Virus record (IMG/VR): IMGVR_UViG_3300019776_000571
Coordinates: 1-56,901 of that record
Length of the DNA: 56,901 nt
Reading direction: 5' to 3' (one strand)
Origin: a virus
The position numbers and the translations under genes were made by a program. Below are positions 32,750 through 42,964 of this stretch, one piece after another (the first letter of the stretch is position 1; each line of letters starts with the position of its first letter). The notes beneath the pieces are model-generated. The model was not told the origin of the DNA. It saw only the letters and a program-made list of their open reading frames with translations, and made no database searches.

Positions 32750-33487
32750 ATGGGTTATTTAAGTAATAATGGTACAATTACCGTTGATGCAATCCTTACA
32801 AAAAAAGGCAGAGAATTATTAGCGAAGGGAGAAGGTAACTTTAGAATCACACAATTTGCTCTTGCAGATGATGAAATTGATTACGATTTATGGAATCCAA
32901 ATCATGGTGGTGGTTCAAATTATTACGGTGTTGTTATTGAAAATATGCCAATTACTGAAGCAGTTCCCGATGAAACCCAATCAATGAAATACAAATTGAT
33001 TTCTTTACCCAAAGGGACTCTTGCAATTCCTTATATGCAAACAAGAGATGGATTAACTTCATATTCGTTTAATGGAACTACTGGAGGAGGACCAGGGGCA
33101 TTGAGTCAAAATCTTGGTTATACACTTATAGATTTAAAGACATATCAATATACAGGCGTTCCTGGTGAATATAATACACCAGAAGGTCAAACTTACTCTG
33201 TTACTTTATTAGATACCACGTATATGGACTTTTCTATTAAAAGAAGTACTCAAGCAGGTACATTAACAACTTCAGGCAATTCAAAAACAATATCTGGTGC
33301 TCCAGAATCCGATGGTTACTTAAAAATTTGGGTTGGTGGAAAATCAAAACTTGGTGAGGGTACTAAAACAACTAAACTTGTTATTACAAATGAAAGATAT
33401 GGTTCTCGTTTAGTTATACCAGTTACATATACTTGGACTCAACCAAATACTCCAATTATTGGTTTAGAGTTAGCTGAATATAGATAA
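32750..33487 (+). CDS. Conserved virion protein of T4-like marine phages
   Basis: A 245-residue protein. The N-terminus 'LTKKGRELLAKGEGNFRITQFALADDEIDYDLW' follows a pattern ('A-I-L-T-x-x-G-R-x-x-L-A-K-G', then 'I-T-x-F-A-L-G/A-D-D-E-I-x-Y') that I recall from conserved structural proteins of marine T4-like phages. The rest is beta-rich. The exact place in the virion is unknown. AAAGGAG lies 8 bases before ATG 32750. It opens the unit of the paralogous virion proteins. Confidence 0.6.
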   Translation: MGYLSNNGTITVDAILTKKGRELLAKGEGNFRITQFALADDEIDYDLWNPNHGGGSNYYGVVIENMPITEAVPDETQSMKYKLISLPKGTLAIPYMQTRDGLTSYSFNGTTGGGPGALSQNLGYTLIDLKTYQYTGVPGEYNTPEGQTYSVTLLDTTYMDFSIKRSTQAGTLTTSGNSKTISGAPESDGYLKIWVGGKSKLGEGTKTTKLVITNERYGSRLVIPVTYTWTQPNTPIIGLELAEYR

Positions 33488-33529
33488 TAAAAAAATGTTT
33501 TAATATAAAAAAGATAGGAAACTAAAGAC

Positions 33530-34738
33530 ATGGCAGACATATTTTTCCCAATAACATTCAAATTAGATTCAACTACACAAAGAGCAGAAATATTTACTGA
33601 TACTCCAACACGGCCACTTTGGGGAACTGAAATCGGATATACTGTTAAGAATTTTTTTACTAGCTCTACTGAAACAGTTACCTCAAAGGAATATTATTAT
33701 GATGTTTGGGCATCTGCTTCCTTGACATGTGATGATGAACGACTATTTTCAGTTACGTATGGACACATTTCTGGATCTGGTTCTTCGTATTCAACTAGTG
33801 ATACATCACTTACAGGTGATACACCGTCTCGTTCTATATACAATCAGTTTAGACTTTTGTGCTTGGATGGTGATGAAGCTGGTATTATATTTTCTGGTTC
33901 AACAACACCAACAAGAGATTTATATGCACTTGTGATTAATCGTGATAAATTTGGTGATAAATTAGACCCAGGTAATTTTCAATTGAATTTGGCAGAACTA
34001 AATGGTGGAGCTTACGCAAATATTTTTTACACTGGTAGTCATGTTTCTGTAAGTTCTTCTAATAAAATTATTTCTCTCGTTGATGATTCAATGGATATTG
34101 ATAACAATTTATTGGAATATGGCGAATTTGTAGAATCACCTGCTTCTTTATCAAGACCAAGAGCTATTGTAAGTGGAACATTAGCAGGAATTTATGATAA
34201 CGGTAGCGATTATTTAGGTGGAAGGGAAGTTTATGGTATAGTATATCCAAGTCTTGGTGTATTATTATTATCTGCTGATTTATTAAATAAATCTGCATCT
34301 TTCAACACAGTTACAAGTAGTAATGCTAATGGTGATAATTCTTATAAATTATTTACATCTATAAGTGGAGCCGCTTCGATTAATTCAAGCAATGGGTTTC
34401 AAGCTCGTTCAATTGATGTTAAAAAATCAACAAATTATTATATAAGTGTAATGCCAACCGATTACGGTATTGGTTCAACAAATCCAAGTTGGGTTTTACC
34501 ACCTAATAGTGTAAATCCATATGACCCAAAAACAACGGTAACTGGTTTAATCAAACATACAAGTATGCGGTGGATAGGTGATGTAAATACTGGAACAGTA
34601 GGTGAACCCGTTGTTTATATTACTTCAATTGGATTATATAATGACGCAAAAGAATTGTTAGCGGTTGCTAAATTAAGTGAACCAATAAAACATGAAAAAA
34701 ATGATATGTTATCCGTTACTGTTAAGTTGGAGTATTGA
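33530..34738 (+). CDS. Virion protein, paralogous module copy 1
   Basis: A 402-residue protein. From about residue 50 to the end it consists of a module shared with four other genes nearby. Its marks are 'VTYGHISGSGSS', 'RSIYNQFRLLCLD', 'GDKLDPGNFQLNLAELNG', 'SNKIISLVDDS', 'FNTVTSSNANGDNSYKLFTSISGA' and the closing 'VYITSIGLYNDAKELLAVAKL'. The shared order implies one fold, probably beta-rich, used repeatedly. Family unknown to me. AGGAAAC lies 11 bases before the ATG. GGAG near the end of this gene serves the next. Confidence 0.65.
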   Translation: MADIFFPITFKLDSTTQRAEIFTDTPTRPLWGTEIGYTVKNFFTSSTETVTSKEYYYDVWASASLTCDDERLFSVTYGHISGSGSSYSTSDTSLTGDTPSRSIYNQFRLLCLDGDEAGIIFSGSTTPTRDLYALVINRDKFGDKLDPGNFQLNLAELNGGAYANIFYTGSHVSVSSSNKIISLVDDSMDIDNNLLEYGEFVESPASLSRPRAIVSGTLAGIYDNGSDYLGGREVYGIVYPSLGVLLLSADLLNKSASFNTVTSSNANGDNSYKLFTSISGAASINSSNGFQARSIDVKKSTNYYISVMPTDYGIGSTNPSWVLPPNSVNPYDPKTTVTGLIKHTSMRWIGDVNTGTVGEPVVYITSIGLYNDAKELLAVAKLSEPIKHEKNDMLSVTVKLEY

Positions 34739-34740
34739 TT

Positions 34741-35817
34741 ATGGCAGAAGCTAGAGCACAACAAAACGATTCAGTTTCTTTTAAGAGATTTACACAGGAT
34801 TCAATATCAACTTCACAGAGACAAGTAGTTTCTGCTCCAGTTTGGTCTGGTAATATATCCAAGTTATCTACTATACATACGAGTTCAAATCAGTCTGCAA
34901 ATGAAAAAAGATATTACTATAATGTATACAATAGTCAATCAAGTGCTCAAAACGCACAAGTTCAATTTTCTGTTGCTTATGGTGACTTATATGGTAGCGG
35001 TTCTTCAACTGGATCATCTGGTACAAATATATACGATTATCCAACAAAAGCTATTTACTCACAATATCGTCAATTATTGTTAGATGCTGGTACATCTTTA
35101 TTTACATTTGAAAATGGACAAACATCGGATTACATTTACGTGATAAATGTTAATAGAAGTAGATACAAAGACAGAATCGATACTAATACTTGGCAACTTG
35201 GATTAGCTGAATTAAATTCAACTGGTGCAGTTTCTTCTTCAAATAGGATTATTACACTTATAGATGATGCAACTTCTTCTACTACTGAATTAGCAACTCA
35301 AGGTGGTAGAGTATTTAATATAAGAAGTGGAAGTCTTACTAACGGAATATATACAGCCGATACAACACCTTGGGGACTTTTTTATCCAGATAATGGTATT
35401 ATTGTTTTGAATGGTAAAGCGTTAGATGCTTCAGCATCATTCACAACTCGTCGCAGTCCTGCAACTGGAAGTGGAGATAATAGTGCTTTCAAATTGTTTA
35501 CTGCAATTAGTGGTGCTATGACAATTAATTCAACATCTGGTTCATTCACCGCAAATACAAGTGAAATGTATGCTTCATCTTACTATTTTGTCAGATTATT
35601 AAATAATGAATTCAATTATACAACTAATCCGAGTTTCTTATCTGGTAGTACAAATATTGTTAAATGGGCAGGTATGTATGATAATCCAAGAACTTATATA
35701 ACATCGGTTGGTCTTTATGATGATAATGCAAATTTAGTTGCTGTTGCTAAACTAAACCAACCAATAGCAAAAACATTCGATAAAGAGCTTTCTATAAAAG
35801 TAAAATTAGATTTTTAA
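34741..35817 (+). CDS. Virion protein, paralogous module copy 2
   Basis: A 358-residue protein, paralogous to the 33530 gene: 'VAYGDLYGSGSS', 'KAIYSQYRQLLLD', 'YVINVNRSRYKDRID', 'NRIITLIDDA', 'SGDNSAFKLFTAISGA', 'TYITSVGLYDDNANLVAVAKL'. ATG 34741 is preferred over TTG 34735 because GGAG at 34729-34732 then has normal spacing. It starts 2 bases after the stop of copy 1 and is 8 bases from the next gene, so the copies are co-transcribed. Confidence 0.65.
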   Translation: MAEARAQQNDSVSFKRFTQDSISTSQRQVVSAPVWSGNISKLSTIHTSSNQSANEKRYYYNVYNSQSSAQNAQVQFSVAYGDLYGSGSSTGSSGTNIYDYPTKAIYSQYRQLLLDAGTSLFTFENGQTSDYIYVINVNRSRYKDRIDTNTWQLGLAELNSTGAVSSSNRIITLIDDATSSTTELATQGGRVFNIRSGSLTNGIYTADTTPWGLFYPDNGIIVLNGKALDASASFTTRRSPATGSGDNSAFKLFTAISGAMTINSTSGSFTANTSEMYASSYYFVRLLNNEFNYTTNPSFLSGSTNIVKWAGMYDNPRTYITSVGLYDDNANLVAVAKLNQPIAKTFDKELSIKVKLDF

Positions 35818-35825
35818 GGTAAACT

Positions 35826-38800
35826 ATGGACAACTTCTTCACCCAGAAACAAAAAGATGATATAAAAGCTGCGTATATAGCATTCCTTCAGAGAAATGCT
35901 ACTACCTTGGAATCACTTTTACAAAATGTTTTACCACTTGACTTAATTGACATAAAAATTGAATATGAAAATACCACTAACAAAAGGCCAGAAACTGTTT
36001 ATCAAAGTTTTATAGATTTATTTACGATATATCTTGAATATCTACAAACTTTTCCAAATATTCAATTTGTTGATTGGGTTGAACAGGCAGGCAGACAGGC
36101 TACTATTAATGGTATAATAACTTTGATAGAAGGTATTCGAGGATTTGGTAATGATAAAAATGGTGATTTATGGTCATATTACTTTGGACCAAATATATAC
36201 GGAACAGCAATTAAAACCACCATGTCTCCCGCTTCAACTGGTGGTGTAGTTAATCCAGTTCCACAATGTTTACCAAATGAATATAACTATAAATTTGAAC
36301 CAAAAATACGAGAATTAACAGAAGAGCCGGATCAAATAATCAATGGTATAAATGCAGGAAAACAAGTTGTATTGGAATATACTTTACGTAGATGTTGTAC
36401 GAGAAGACAAGGTACTTCATATACTGGTGATCCTGTAAAACTAAAAGGTGCTACCGACCAATTTACGGTAAGGATAAAATCGGAATTAGTAGCAGATGCT
36501 CAAAAATGTGACAATAGTGATGTTCTTGGTAAAATAACATATAAAAGATATTTCAATGTAAGAACTATCGCTCAAACTTTATATGATTCATTGGATATTG
36601 TAGTAGACAATAGTTTTCTACTATTGCCTATTCTATTGGGTAAAACTAACATATATTCTAAGAATCAAAGTATATGTGAAACCTTAAACTCATCAACACC
36701 TAAAGACTTTAAGGCTGCTTTTAATGAGTTTGGAAATAATGGCCTTGAACTACTAACATGGGCAAGTACAGCGAATATGACTCAGTATAGCAACTGGACA
36801 GAACAAGTTGTTAACAAAGACGTTATAAATATCGGCAAGCAAGTAACAAGTAATGCAAATAATATTTTGTTAGAACGATTTTTGTTAGATGCAGGGTTCA
36901 GTCCGGCTGATTTACTTAATAGTACAAAGATAACAGATCCATCTGCTCAGGCTTTAAGTACATTCAATGATGTAAAAGGAAAGACATTATTAATACCAGC
37001 TCAAGCAACAAAATTTGTTGATGGGTGCGGTGGTACTGACATAACACCACCAAAACCACCTGTGGAACAAACACAAGGTGTTGTTGTAGATTCTTGTAAT
37101 ACACCATACGATTCAAATAGAAAATTACAATGGTCTTTACGTAAAAAAGAAGTAAATAAACCAGAATATTTTCAAGATATTTTTGACTATAAAAATGATT
37201 ATAATAATGCAACTAAATTATTTAACAATTTAGAATTGCAGTATCCAGTAGATATAAAAGACGGTTCTGTAAGAATAAAAACAGGTAAATCTTTTGATAC
37301 TAATCAAAATATAAACATACGTAAAACTTCATTAAACAAGATTGAAAGAAAACAACTTGCAAGCAATCCATGTTATTCTGCAACAGCAGAAACATTTATC
37401 ATGGATATAAAGAGACGTAGAAAAGTATATCTTGAATTAGTTTGCGGTGTTAATGCAAATATACCTGTAAAATATTTTTCACCATCGGGTATTAATGATA
37501 GAATAGAAATTCCAATTGATGATAATGGCGTTATAAACTTACTAACAAATACTACATTTGGTGATAAAATAGTAAATGGTGTAATATTTTCTGGCGAAAA
37601 AACTCGCGGACAATTTGTAACATCACTTGCTCTTAGAGATTATGGTAATAGAATTCAAAGAGAGGATTCTGGTGAATTTGCAGGAATGTGGTATATTTGG
37701 GAAGATATATATTATCCATTATTAGATCAAAGTGGAAATAGAAATTTTATATCAGATATATCCGATGAAGCAACTATACAATTTAATAAAAATTCACAGA
37801 ATTGTGAACCAGGTGAATATTGTATAGATAAAGGTTGGATTCCTGATCCAACTGATTTATGTGGATGTGTTGAAGTAAGTGTACAAGAGTGCTACGATGT
37901 TTATCCAGAATTAGTATATACTGATGCATTCGGAATGGTAAAGAAATTATCAGAAAGATTAATTCTCAAAACATATCCGTACAATCCAGATTATCCGTTC
38001 TTAACAAAAGGACAACGTGTAGTTAATACAAGACGTTCAACTGCTGCTGCATGTGATCCTTCTCCTATAAAATTATATCATCCGTTATTATACGGTGGTG
38101 ATATTTTACCAGGTGTAAGTAAAAATGAAGTTTTTGGTATATTCAATGGTTCTGGTTCTTTACTTTGTTATAACACAAGTTCAATACAACCAACAGAAAC
38201 TAAGAAACAATATTATGATATAGTTGGCTGTGATAATTGTGATACTTCACCACTTTATGCAGTAACATACGGACACTATGAGGGTTCTGGTTCAGCTGGA
38301 TATAATTACGATTATAGTGATAGTTCAACAAAAGCAATATATTCACAATTTAGATTATTAGCATTAGACCCAACTGATACACGATTTACATTTTACAACT
38401 CTGGTACAGTTCAAACTCCAAAAGATGTTTACATTATAAATTATTATAGAAATGGTTTAACACATAGATTGGATTTAGGAAACTTTGAAATAAATTTAGC
38501 TGAATTGAACGGTACTGCTTATGCAAACAAATACTATACTGGTAGTAATGTTCAAGTAAGTTCTTCAAACAAAATTTTATCACTTATAGATAATTCTGGC
38601 GATATTGATGAAAGTCAATTCTGCTTAGAAGACCCAAATTCATACTATGATATTGTAAGTGGTTCTCTTTTGGGTGGTACTCATAGTAGTGGAACTGGCA
38701 GTAACATTACAACTTATGGAAAAATATACCATAATTTAGGAATAATAGTATTAGACGGTAGCAAGTTAAATAGTTATTTGAATTTTAATAGTGTAACAGG

Positions 38801-39155
38801 TTCTAACTTAGAGGGTAACAACGCATTAAAACTACACACTTCAATTAGTGGTGCAGCCGTATTGAATAAGCCAATGCAAGGTAGACGTGTTAAAACAAAA
38901 ACAACAAATCATTATTTCATAAGAATACCTGTTGAAGCAGCCAATTATAGTACAAATCCAACTTATGTTTTGGATACGGCAGATAAAAAAGGATATATTA
39001 AACACGATTGTTTCATAGAAAATCCTGTTACATATATTACAACAGTTGGGTTATTCAATGATAAAAATGAAATGTTGGCTGTTGCTAAACTAAACAAACC
39101 AATACAAAAATCTTATGAGAATGATATTTTAATAAAAATTAGATTAAATTGGTAA
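35826..39155 (+). CDS. Large virion protein ending in paralogous module copy 3
   Basis: A 1109-residue protein. Residues 1-790 are unique, with an N-terminal 'FLQRNATTLESLLQNVLPLDLIDI' and 'ITYKRYFNVRTIAQTLYDSLDIVV', and several Cys pairs (RRCCTR near 190, 'GEYCIDKGWIPDPTDLCGCVE' near 665). Residues 793-1109 are a complete copy of the paralogous module ('VTYGHYEGSGSA', 'KAIYSQFRLLALD', 'TYITTVGLFNDKNEMLAVAKL'). The unique part probably anchors the module to the virion. The T4 equivalent is unclear; a large wedge or tail protein is likely. Confidence 0.6.
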   Translation: MDNFFTQKQKDDIKAAYIAFLQRNATTLESLLQNVLPLDLIDIKIEYENTTNKRPETVYQSFIDLFTIYLEYLQTFPNIQFVDWVEQAGRQATINGIITLIEGIRGFGNDKNGDLWSYYFGPNIYGTAIKTTMSPASTGGVVNPVPQCLPNEYNYKFEPKIRELTEEPDQIINGINAGKQVVLEYTLRRCCTRRQGTSYTGDPVKLKGATDQFTVRIKSELVADAQKCDNSDVLGKITYKRYFNVRTIAQTLYDSLDIVVDNSFLLLPILLGKTNIYSKNQSICETLNSSTPKDFKAAFNEFGNNGLELLTWASTANMTQYSNWTEQVVNKDVINIGKQVTSNANNILLERFLLDAGFSPADLLNSTKITDPSAQALSTFNDVKGKTLLIPAQATKFVDGCGGTDITPPKPPVEQTQGVVVDSCNTPYDSNRKLQWSLRKKEVNKPEYFQDIFDYKNDYNNATKLFNNLELQYPVDIKDGSVRIKTGKSFDTNQNINIRKTSLNKIERKQLASNPCYSATAETFIMDIKRRRKVYLELVCGVNANIPVKYFSPSGINDRIEIPIDDNGVINLLTNTTFGDKIVNGVIFSGEKTRGQFVTSLALRDYGNRIQREDSGEFAGMWYIWEDIYYPLLDQSGNRNFISDISDEATIQFNKNSQNCEPGEYCIDKGWIPDPTDLCGCVEVSVQECYDVYPELVYTDAFGMVKKLSERLILKTYPYNPDYPFLTKGQRVVNTRRSTAAACDPSPIKLYHPLLYGGDILPGVSKNEVFGIFNGSGSLLCYNTSSIQPTETKKQYYDIVGCDNCDTSPLYAVTYGHYEGSGSAGYNYDYSDSSTKAIYSQFRLLALDPTDTRFTFYNSGTVQTPKDVYIINYYRNGLTHRLDLGNFEINLAELNGTAYANKYYTGSNVQVSSSNKILSLIDNSGDIDESQFCLEDPNSYYDIVSGSLLGGTHSSGTGSNITTYGKIYHNLGIIVLDGSKLNSYLNFNSVTGSNLEGNNALKLHTSISGAAVLNKPMQGRRVKTKTTNHYFIRIPVEAANYSTNPTYVLDTADKKGYIKHDCFIENPVTYITTVGLFNDKNEMLAVAKLNKPIQKSYENDILIKIRLNW

Positions 39156-39164
39156 GGAATTTAT

Positions 39165-39557
39165 ATGGAAGAAGAATTTTTTATTGAAAATATTAATGAT
39201 ATTCTACATCAAATCAGACAATACGTTTTAGTTCAAGTTCCGAGTATAGATTTACTTGGATTTGATGTTAATTCTGATAAATTTCAACCGAATGTTAATC
39301 AAGAAGAAGCGAAAACTATTGTTAGGCAAGAGGTTAATCGTGTTGCTGCGGAGGTTGCTTTACGAATATTAGAAAAAGATTGGTTTTACGTTCCAGATAC
39401 CTTTTCAGCAGATGATATGCTACTGATACTTGAAGACGCATATCAAGATATTTTAGCAACTGACAATGAATTCGGTAATTATATTAAAGAAACTGGAGAT
39501 GATACAGTATTATCAACATCTCAGTTTGTTGGATTAGAATTTTTAGATTGGTTATAA
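39165..39557 (+). CDS. Small acidic virion-region protein
   Basis: A 130-residue acidic protein, largely helical (FIENINDILHQIRQYVLVQ, EEAKTIVRQEVNRVAAEVALRIL), Asp-rich toward the C-terminus. No family recognised. AAGGAATT precedes the start. It sits between two module-bearing genes, 9 bases after the first and 3 bases before the second. It may be a chaperone or connector for these proteins. Confidence 0.6.
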   Translation: MEEEFFIENINDILHQIRQYVLVQVPSIDLLGFDVNSDKFQPNVNQEEAKTIVRQEVNRVAAEVALRILEKDWFYVPDTFSADDMLLILEDAYQDILATDNEFGNYIKETGDDTVLSTSQFVGLEFLDWL

Positions 39558-39560
39558 TAT

Positions 39561-40841
39561 ATGATAAATTCATTTGATATAAATAAACATATTATTACGT
39601 TACTAAAGGAATATGTTCAATTTATACGGGATAATGGATTCCCTAAATTTGAAAGTATTAGTATTATAGATGAAACAAAACCAGAATCACCAAGACCATT
39701 TCTTAGATTTATAAATAACGAACCAGATAAACCAGATAGTTCTCTTGTTTTTAAACAGATAGATACGAGTGAAGATATTTCACCAAAATTAGTGGAATGG
39801 AAAACTAAAGGTTTATTTAATTGTAATTCAACTGAAAAATTACAAACAATATATACAGGCTCTGTTACAGCTAATCATGAAAAATATTTCATGTCTGTTT
39901 ATAATAAACCAATAACCGATACTAATTCTTATCATGAATTTGATATTTCTTATGCACATATTTCTGGTTCAGGTTCTTCATATGTAGTTAATAATCAAGG
40001 TATAACAAGTCAGTTTTTACCTGCAAAATCTATATACAGAAAATATATGTTGGAGTGTTTTGATACAACACACGGTAAAATTAAATTTAAGAATAATAAG
40101 AACGGTGATTATTTTTATGTTATAAATTTTAATCGTGAATCTATACAAGATAGATTAGATCCAGGTAATTTTCAAATAACATTATCACCTATTTCTTCAA
40201 GTACCAATCAACTGATAAATACTGGCTCTAATACATACGTACATCCTTCTTCTAGTGTAATTTACACTTTAATTGATGATTCAAAAGATGGAAAAGAACA
40301 TATTACATATACCGAAGAAATTTCTGATTATTATTATTTAGTTTCTGGTTCATTGAATCAAGGTATTTATGGTGATACTGAAGACGATGCATGGGGTATG
40401 GTATTTCCTAAACTCGGATTGGTTATTTTAGATGGTGTTGTACTCGATCAGTCTTGTTCTTATAACACAGTTACCGCTTCAATTGATGGGGACAATATGA
40501 ATAAATTATTTTATTCGATAAAAGGTTCAATGACAGCGAATGCGGTAAGAACTGAAACTGGTTCTTGGTGGGGACGTTCTTCTGAAGAATATATGGTTGA
40601 AACTTATTTTTGTAGAGTTTATCCTGATCAGATGAATTATTCTTCAAATCCAACTTATATTTCTGGTTCAAATAAAGAATTGAAATATTTAACTATGAAG
40701 AATGAACCACAGTCATACATATCTACAATTGGTTTATACAATAAAAAGAAAGAGTTATTAGCAGTTGGTAAATTAAAAAAACCAATTAATAAAAAACATA
40801 ATACAGAGTGTATTTTTCAAGTTAGAGTAAGGTTAAATTAA
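39561..40841 (+). CDS. Virion protein, paralogous module copy 4
   Basis: A 426-residue protein. The N-terminal 100 residues are unique (LKEYVQFIRDNGFPKFESIS). From about residue 105 the paralogous module follows: 'YAHISGSGSSYVV', 'KSIYRKYMLECFD', 'FNRESIQDRLDPGNFQI', 'YTLIDDSKDGK', 'DGDNMNKLFYSIKGS', 'SYISTIGLYNKKKELLAVGKL'. Sequence divergence from copies 1-3 is clear. Function as a virion surface protein is inferred. Confidence 0.6.
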   Translation: MINSFDINKHIITLLKEYVQFIRDNGFPKFESISIIDETKPESPRPFLRFINNEPDKPDSSLVFKQIDTSEDISPKLVEWKTKGLFNCNSTEKLQTIYTGSVTANHEKYFMSVYNKPITDTNSYHEFDISYAHISGSGSSYVVNNQGITSQFLPAKSIYRKYMLECFDTTHGKIKFKNNKNGDYFYVINFNRESIQDRLDPGNFQITLSPISSSTNQLINTGSNTYVHPSSSVIYTLIDDSKDGKEHITYTEEISDYYYLVSGSLNQGIYGDTEDDAWGMVFPKLGLVILDGVVLDQSCSYNTVTASIDGDNMNKLFYSIKGSMTANAVRTETGSWWGRSSEEYMVETYFCRVYPDQMNYSSNPTYISGSNKELKYLTMKNEPQSYISTIGLYNKKKELLAVGKLKKPINKKHNTECIFQVRVRLN

Positions 40842-42557
40842 GTGTCATTTCAATTTGGAAATAGTATAAGTTTTGCTTGGAAAAAATTATCGGCAGGTGA
40901 TTACGTAGTCCGTCAGTTCCAAGCTAATAAAACATGGGAATTTAATACAATTCCTACTGATATAAATTATTATGAAAATAATGGTTTTAATGTTTATCGT
41001 GTATTATATCCAGAAAATCATAGATATTTTGGAAATGTTGTAAACATATCTTCATCTTTATATGAAAGACCATTTAATATACAAACGTTAGACCCAAAAC
41101 TTTTGTGGTACTACGCTGACCATAGTTATTATACCGTTTATTCTGATTTTAGAACGGGTGATTTTTCACACGATGGAAACCATAAAAACTATTTATGGGA
41201 ATCAAGTTCTATGTTTGTAGCACCGATGCGAACATTTGGCGAGGGAATAAAAAAAGGTTCATTGTCTTTAACTAATTACAATACAAATCCATCTTATAGT
41301 TATACGTTAATCGATGATGAAAACGGTAACTTAATAGATACATCGTTTGATGCAACTACTTTTGTTGATGATAGTTACAATCTTTTGTATGTTGGATTCA
41401 ACGAAAAATATAGAGAGTATAATTACAAAAATAATAAATCATATTATGTATCTGATACTTCAGAGCATAACACGATTATATCAATATCAAATCCTAAAAA
41501 GATAAATTATTATAGTGGAATACCAACAACTGATACAAGTGAATCAACTGGCGTAAGTGCTGCATTCAATGGTGCATATCTGTCTGTTAGTGATTATGAA
41601 CGATTCAATTTTAACAGAGCAAACAACTTTGCGTTTAGTTTTTGGATTAATATTCCAAGTTCACAATCATTAGAAAACTACGATCATAATTATCTTTTCA
41701 ATAAAAACAAAATAACAATGGTTCAGAAGGGCGATGATCACATTATAACTAGCAGTTATACTGAAAAGTTTCCTTTTGATATTTCAATTAGAAATAGAAC
41801 TTCGAGTTATCCGCATTCTATTGTTTTCAAACAACAATCAAATGTTGAAATTATGCAAGTTACTTCAAGTTTGTTAGCAACTGGTTCTTGGCATCATGTT
41901 GTTTGTCAAAAAACTGGTAGTAACTATCAAATTTACATAGATGGTACATTAAATGCAAGTTATAATAAGATTATGACTAAACCTATTGGTAATGATCACT
42001 ATTTTTATATTGCAGGTGATGGTACTTCTGATAAAACATTTTCTGGTTCTCTTGATGAAATTCGTATTTACTCAAAAGGATTAACTCAAACAGAAATAGA
42101 TGGTTTATACAATAATAGTTTAGTGAATGGGTATGCTTATCAAACTTCAAGAGTTGGTAATGTTTTTTACAAAAATGGGATAGCTATTGTTTCAGACCCA
42201 AGACCAAAATATAAAAATGCATTACTTGGTGAAAGTGGAAGTTTTGATTATAGTGGTTCTGCTTATGGTTTCGATGGTAAGTTTAAGAGTACAATTACTT
42301 TATATGAACATGAAATTATTTGTAAAATAAAAAAGAATGAATTTAATTTTACTCAAAACCCTTCTTTATTTACAGATATAAATCTTGGACCACAATTAGT
42401 AGATACATATGCATCGCATAAAGATTTTAATCCGTATATAACAACAATCGGATTATATAATGATAATAGAGATTTAGTAGCAATTGCAAAATTGGCTAAC
42501 CCTTTGATAAAACGTGATGATGTTGACATGAATATTATTATACGATTTGACATGTAA
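40842..42557 (+). CDS. Virion protein, paralogous module copy 5 with LamG domain inserted
   Basis: A 571-residue protein. The module is present at both ends: N-terminal residues about 50-205, C-terminal 'NEFNFTQNPSLF' and 'PYITTIGLYNDNRDLVAIAKL'. A LamG/concanavalin-type domain (about 238-428) lies between them: 'VSAAFNGAYLSVSD', 'NNFAFSFWINIPSS', 'GSWHHVVCQKTGSNYQIYID', 'FSGSLDEIRIYSKGLT'. LamG jelly rolls bind carbohydrate, so it probably carries a receptor-binding role. The start is GTG 40842, immediately after the previous stop; AAGG lies just upstream. The stop overlaps the next ATG. Confidence 0.7.
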   Translation: MSFQFGNSISFAWKKLSAGDYVVRQFQANKTWEFNTIPTDINYYENNGFNVYRVLYPENHRYFGNVVNISSSLYERPFNIQTLDPKLLWYYADHSYYTVYSDFRTGDFSHDGNHKNYLWESSSMFVAPMRTFGEGIKKGSLSLTNYNTNPSYSYTLIDDENGNLIDTSFDATTFVDDSYNLLYVGFNEKYREYNYKNNKSYYVSDTSEHNTIISISNPKKINYYSGIPTTDTSESTGVSAAFNGAYLSVSDYERFNFNRANNFAFSFWINIPSSQSLENYDHNYLFNKNKITMVQKGDDHIITSSYTEKFPFDISIRNRTSSYPHSIVFKQQSNVEIMQVTSSLLATGSWHHVVCQKTGSNYQIYIDGTLNASYNKIMTKPIGNDHYFYIAGDGTSDKTFSGSLDEIRIYSKGLTQTEIDGLYNNSLVNGYAYQTSRVGNVFYKNGIAIVSDPRPKYKNALLGESGSFDYSGSAYGFDGKFKSTITLYEHEIICKIKKNEFNFTQNPSLFTDINLGPQLVDTYASHKDFNPYITTIGLYNDNRDLVAIAKLANPLIKRDDVDMNIIIRFDM

Positions 42558-42964
42558 TGAAAAGAAATGCCGTAGCAATAAAGCATGGTTTCAGAAGTGG
42601 ATTGGAAGATAATATAAACAATGCACTTCAAGAATCTAAAAAAGAATTCGGTTATGAAACCCATAAAATATCTTATATACAGCCTGCAACAAAACACAAT
42701 TATACTCCTGATTTCGTTCTTACTAAGAAAACAGGTGAGAACCTTTATATTGAATCAAAGGGTAGATGGGTAAAAACTGACAGATTAAAGTTTGATTTAA
42801 TATTTGAACAATATTCTGAAATAGATATTCGATTTGTATTTCAAAATCCAAATGCAAAATTGTATAAAGGAAGTAAAACCACATACGCTCAGTATTGTGA
42901 TAAAAAAGGTTGGAAGTGGGCAAAAAAAGATATTCCAAAAGAATGGTTGGATGAGTGTTTGTAA
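42557..42964 (+). CDS. Endonuclease I (T7 gp3-type Holliday-junction resolvase)
   Basis: A 135-residue protein. It follows T7 endonuclease I along most of its length: 'FRSGLEDNINNAL' with Glu17, 'YTPDFVL' with Asp52, 'YIESKGRW' with Glu66 and Lys68 (T7: E20, D55, E65, K67), then 'DIRFVFQNPNAKLYKGSKTTYAQYCDKKGWKWAKKDIPKEWL'-type C-terminus. All catalytic residues are present. It resolves branched DNA before packaging and may debranch recombination intermediates. It starts in the stop codon of the 40842 gene and is followed by the host-type promoter of the primase gene. Confidence 0.93.
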   Translation: MKRNAVAIKHGFRSGLEDNINNALQESKKEFGYETHKISYIQPATKHNYTPDFVLTKKTGENLYIESKGRWVKTDRLKFDLIFEQYSEIDIRFVFQNPNAKLYKGSKTTYAQYCDKKGWKWAKKDIPKEWLDECL

